From an uncultured Bacteroidia bacterium (GTDB lineage: Bacteria; Bacteroidota; Bacteroidia; Bacteroidales; Prolixibacteraceae), in NCBI GenBank assembly GCA_903927965.1, contig CAIYPA010000327.1:1-53105 (forward strand): a stretch of 53,105 bases of DNA, in the 5' to 3' direction. Of this stretch, positions 51,415-53,105 are shown piece by piece. The notes under the pieces are model-generated. The model did not search any database and had not been told where the DNA came from. It saw only the letters and a list, made by a program, of their open reading frames with translations. Position numbers and translations under genes: made by a program. Each line of letters begins with the position of its first letter. The first letter of the stretch is position 1.

Positions 51415-52905
51415 TTATTTTTTCAATTGTTTAATCATTTCTCTAATTGTCATATTGTTTAACTTCAGGTAGATTGGACTAGAATTATCATTATTTTTCC
51501 GTATGTGTAATAATTCATTATAGAGAGTTCCTAGAAAATAATAAATTTCAGGTATGATTATGGCTGTATTTTCTCTTGCAAAATCCAGTTTTGCAACTGT
51601 AGTGTGAGTCTCGAGAAATTCAGTTTGTAAATCAGATGGAAGTTGACTATAAATATCTTGTTCGACAAGGATTCGGGAAGCTATACAAACAGATAAAGGG
51701 TCATAATTCTTTTTACCACTAACATAATTATCAAAATATGCAAAGACACTTTTTTTAAACTCTTCTGACTTACAAAGCTGTTCGTTTACGTTTCCAAGTT
51801 TTTGAATTTGAAATTCCGATTTTGCACTAGCCTCAATATTGAAGTCTGCTGGATTAAAGTGAATAAAATAGCTGCTTATATTATCTTCATATGTTTTAAG
51901 TTTAGTATTGTTTCTTGATATAACGATGTTTTCAATTCCTCGGTCAACGGTTCCTTTCCAGCTTAACAAGTAATGTACTTTTTGTTTAGAAAAGAAATAA
52001 TTCTTAAAATAGTATGGGTTAAGGTGAGTTAAAATGATTGGAAAGAATTCTATTCGTGGCTTTCTGCTTTGAAAAAACTCAATAAATTTCGTAATATAAT
52101 ATTGTACTGCTAATAAATTTGCATCATCAAGATAGTCAAAAACTTCATCAATTATTAATATGGTTGGTCTTCCTCTGAAATTTGACTGAGCCTTTAGTAG
52201 GCATCCAATAAAAGAAATCACATCCCGTTCTCCATTAGAGATGTCAGTAGCTTTGGGGAACTCAATTCCAAAGTTTTTTTGAACTAGAACAGTTTTCTTT
52301 TTTACTTTCTTACTTATATTAATTTCTTTAGGTTGAATACCTTTCCAAGTTGCATTAAACGAGTTGAAAAGAGTTAATATTCTTTCTCTTTGAATACTAT
52401 ACCGCTTGTAGTCGAATAATTTGCAAAAACCGTCCTTATTACTTTTATATAGCTCAATTATCTGAATTGCGTCCAAAATATTTTCTGCCTGCGATTTATT
52501 TTGAAATCGCTCAAGTAATTGAACTATGCTTCTAACAAACTCATTGTTTAAAATATCTAAATGACTTGCATTCAGTTCCGTAAAGATATCTTCTTTTTTA
52601 CCAGTAAGACCTTTTACGGTTGTTATATAATCATTTATTATCTTATGTTGTTTAATTAAATCAAACCTGTCAAGAACGCATAGATTTTCAAGTTTTACTA
52701 GAAACTTCGGGTTTGTTAAAAGTTCAGATTTATCAACCCATATTTGTCTATTATCTGAAATGGCATTCCGAAATTTTGTAACCTGATAAGATAATTCAAA
52801 CTTGTCTGGAATGTTTTCAATTATATATATACTTTCAACTTCAATAGTAGGGCTAGTAATGTGATTTCCTTGAATGTTCCTGTAATTCGCTTCGGGTTTT
52901 AACAA
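51415..52905 (-). CDS. ABC/AAA-type ATPase lacking its Walker A half (5' truncated)
   Basis: The frame has no ATG near its beginning; it opens with TTG at 52905 and stays open upstream into the right-hand mobile element. The ABC signature-like loop is SNGERDVISFIG (residues 223-234), Walker B plus catalytic Glu is TILIIDEVFDYLDD (Asp253-Glu254), and a switch-type His occurs in ILTHLNP. No G-x-x-G-x-G-K-S/T is present, although family members carry it near the N-terminus. So roughly 100 or more residues are missing. Such AAA ATPases are common in defence systems, but I cannot name one. Its low GC matches the TIR-like gene. Confidence 0.7.
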   Translation of the reverse strand: MLKPEANYRNIQGNHITSPTIEVESIYIIENIPDKFELSYQVTKFRNAISDNRQIWVDKSELLTNPKFLVKLENLCVLDRFDLIKQHKIINDYITTVKGLTGKKEDIFTELNASHLDILNNEFVRSIVQLLERFQNKSQAENILDAIQIIELYKSNKDGFCKLFDYKRYSIQRERILTLFNSFNATWKGIQPKEINISKKVKKKTVLVQKNFGIEFPKATDISNGERDVISFIGCLLKAQSNFRGRPTILIIDEVFDYLDDANLLAVQYYITKFIEFFQSRKPRIEFFPIILTHLNPYYFKNYFFSKQKVHYLLSWKGTVDRGIENIVISRNNTKLKTYEDNISSYFIHFNPADFNIEASAKSEFQIQKLGNVNEQLCKSEEFKKSVFAYFDNYVSGKKNYDPLSVCIASRILVEQDIYSQLPSDLQTEFLETHTTVAKLDFARENTAIIIPEIYYFLGTLYNELLHIRKNNDNSSPIYLKLNNMTIREMIKQLKK

Positions 52906-52989
52906 GCTTCTGATTACTTCAATATCAAATACCTTCGATATTTCATTCTTGTCTTTGTTTGCAGTTAGGATGTGATATAAAATAATGTG

Positions 52990-52997
52990 TACATTTG
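52990..52997 (+). promoter_or_regulatory. candidate promoter of the ISAzo13-type transposase
   Basis: TACATTTG matches the TAnnTTTG -7 consensus. A weak TTAG lies 21 bases upstream (52965-52968). The start point would be about 10 bases before the transposase ATG. Confidence 0.35.
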
Positions 52998-53012
52998 TGC
53001 AAAATTCAATGT

Positions 53013-53105
53013 ATGCAAGACGATAAACGTTTGGAAGAAAAATTCACTTTGTTGCTTCCTCATTTAGATGAAAGAGGTAAGCGGTTGTATTTGGCATCTG
53101 AATCA
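53013..53105 (+). CDS. ISAzo13-type transposase, first 31 codons (cut by window edge)
   Basis: From the ATG at 53013 the frame is open to the last base. It reads LEEKFTLLLPHLDERGKRLY followed by LASES. The pattern F-x-x-L-x-P-x-L-D-E-R-x-x-R-L is the standard opening of ISAzo13-family transposases. The left end of the element must lie between about 52906 and 53000, but without the other end its inverted repeat cannot be fixed. Its arrival probably removed the 5' part of the ATPase gene at 51415-52905. Confidence 0.75.
   Translation, partial: MQDDKRLEEKFTLLLPHLDERGKRLYLASES

Overview
The window is chromosomal DNA of a member of the Bacteroidota, probably a glycan-degrading member of Bacteroidales/Marinilabiliales or a relative. 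The evidence is a SusC/SusD pair, two GH92 enzymes, signal peptides of the lipoprotein and '...AQ' type, few Shine-Dalgarno sequences, and scattered TAnnTTTG promoter-like octamers. Genus and species cannot be fixed from the sequence alone. I saw no tRNA, rRNA or CRISPR array.

Layout. 1-5.3 kb (minus strand): a GH106-like enzyme that runs off the left edge, a GH92 lipoprotein and an exported serine hydrolase. 5.6-7.4 kb: housekeeping genes (MarC, a small membrane protein, a HAD phosphatase). 7.8-15.3 kb (minus): SusC and SusD, closed by a terminator, then a 741-residue exported protein of unknown function. 15.7-18.65 kb (plus): a sugar MFS transporter and a phosphohexomutase. 18.67-21.25 kb: an AT-rich restriction-modification cassette made of an Eco47II-like endonuclease, a cytosine-5 methyltransferase with a fused N-terminal helix-turn-helix, and a divergent Vsr-like nuclease. 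21.5-31.7 kb: a second GH92, an exported Gfo/Idh/MocA oxidoreductase, a metallophosphoesterase lipoprotein, a PL22-like propeller, an exported sugar-isomerase-like TIM barrel and a porin. 31.9-39.9 kb: a TetR regulator, a small exported protein, a large hydrolase with a PKD domain, a GH35-like enzyme, an esterase and a lipase-like lipoprotein. 40.0-46.5 kb: a second exported sugar isomerase, a decayed histidine kinase, an M16 peptidase and a pirin.

46.7-53.1 kb is a wreckage zone of defence genes and mobile elements: an hsdM-hsdS deletion fusion with an early stop, a TIR-like gene cut by an intact IS66 element that lacks target duplications, an istB scrap, a frameshifted TolC end, an ATPase without its Walker A half, and the start of an ISAzo13-type transposase at the right edge.

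How the genes may work together: the SusCD pair and exported hydrolases suggest uptake and trimming of mannose-, rhamnose- and galactose-containing glycans. The MFS transporter and phosphohexomutase could take monosaccharides into central metabolism. The exported oxidoreductase plus two exported isomerase-like proteins suggests a periplasmic oxidation-then-cleavage route for glycosides (inference).

The most unusual non-coding signal is a pair of imperfect periodic repeat families between genes. One is a 10-bp family (ATTTCnAnnT) at six places and the other a 7-bp family (GCCAGnn/GCCCCTT) at six places. The two directly interlock at 21.3-21.5 kb. The most testable regulatory idea is self-control of the restriction-modification cassette: an 8-bp inverted repeat lies exactly where the methyltransferase transcript should start.
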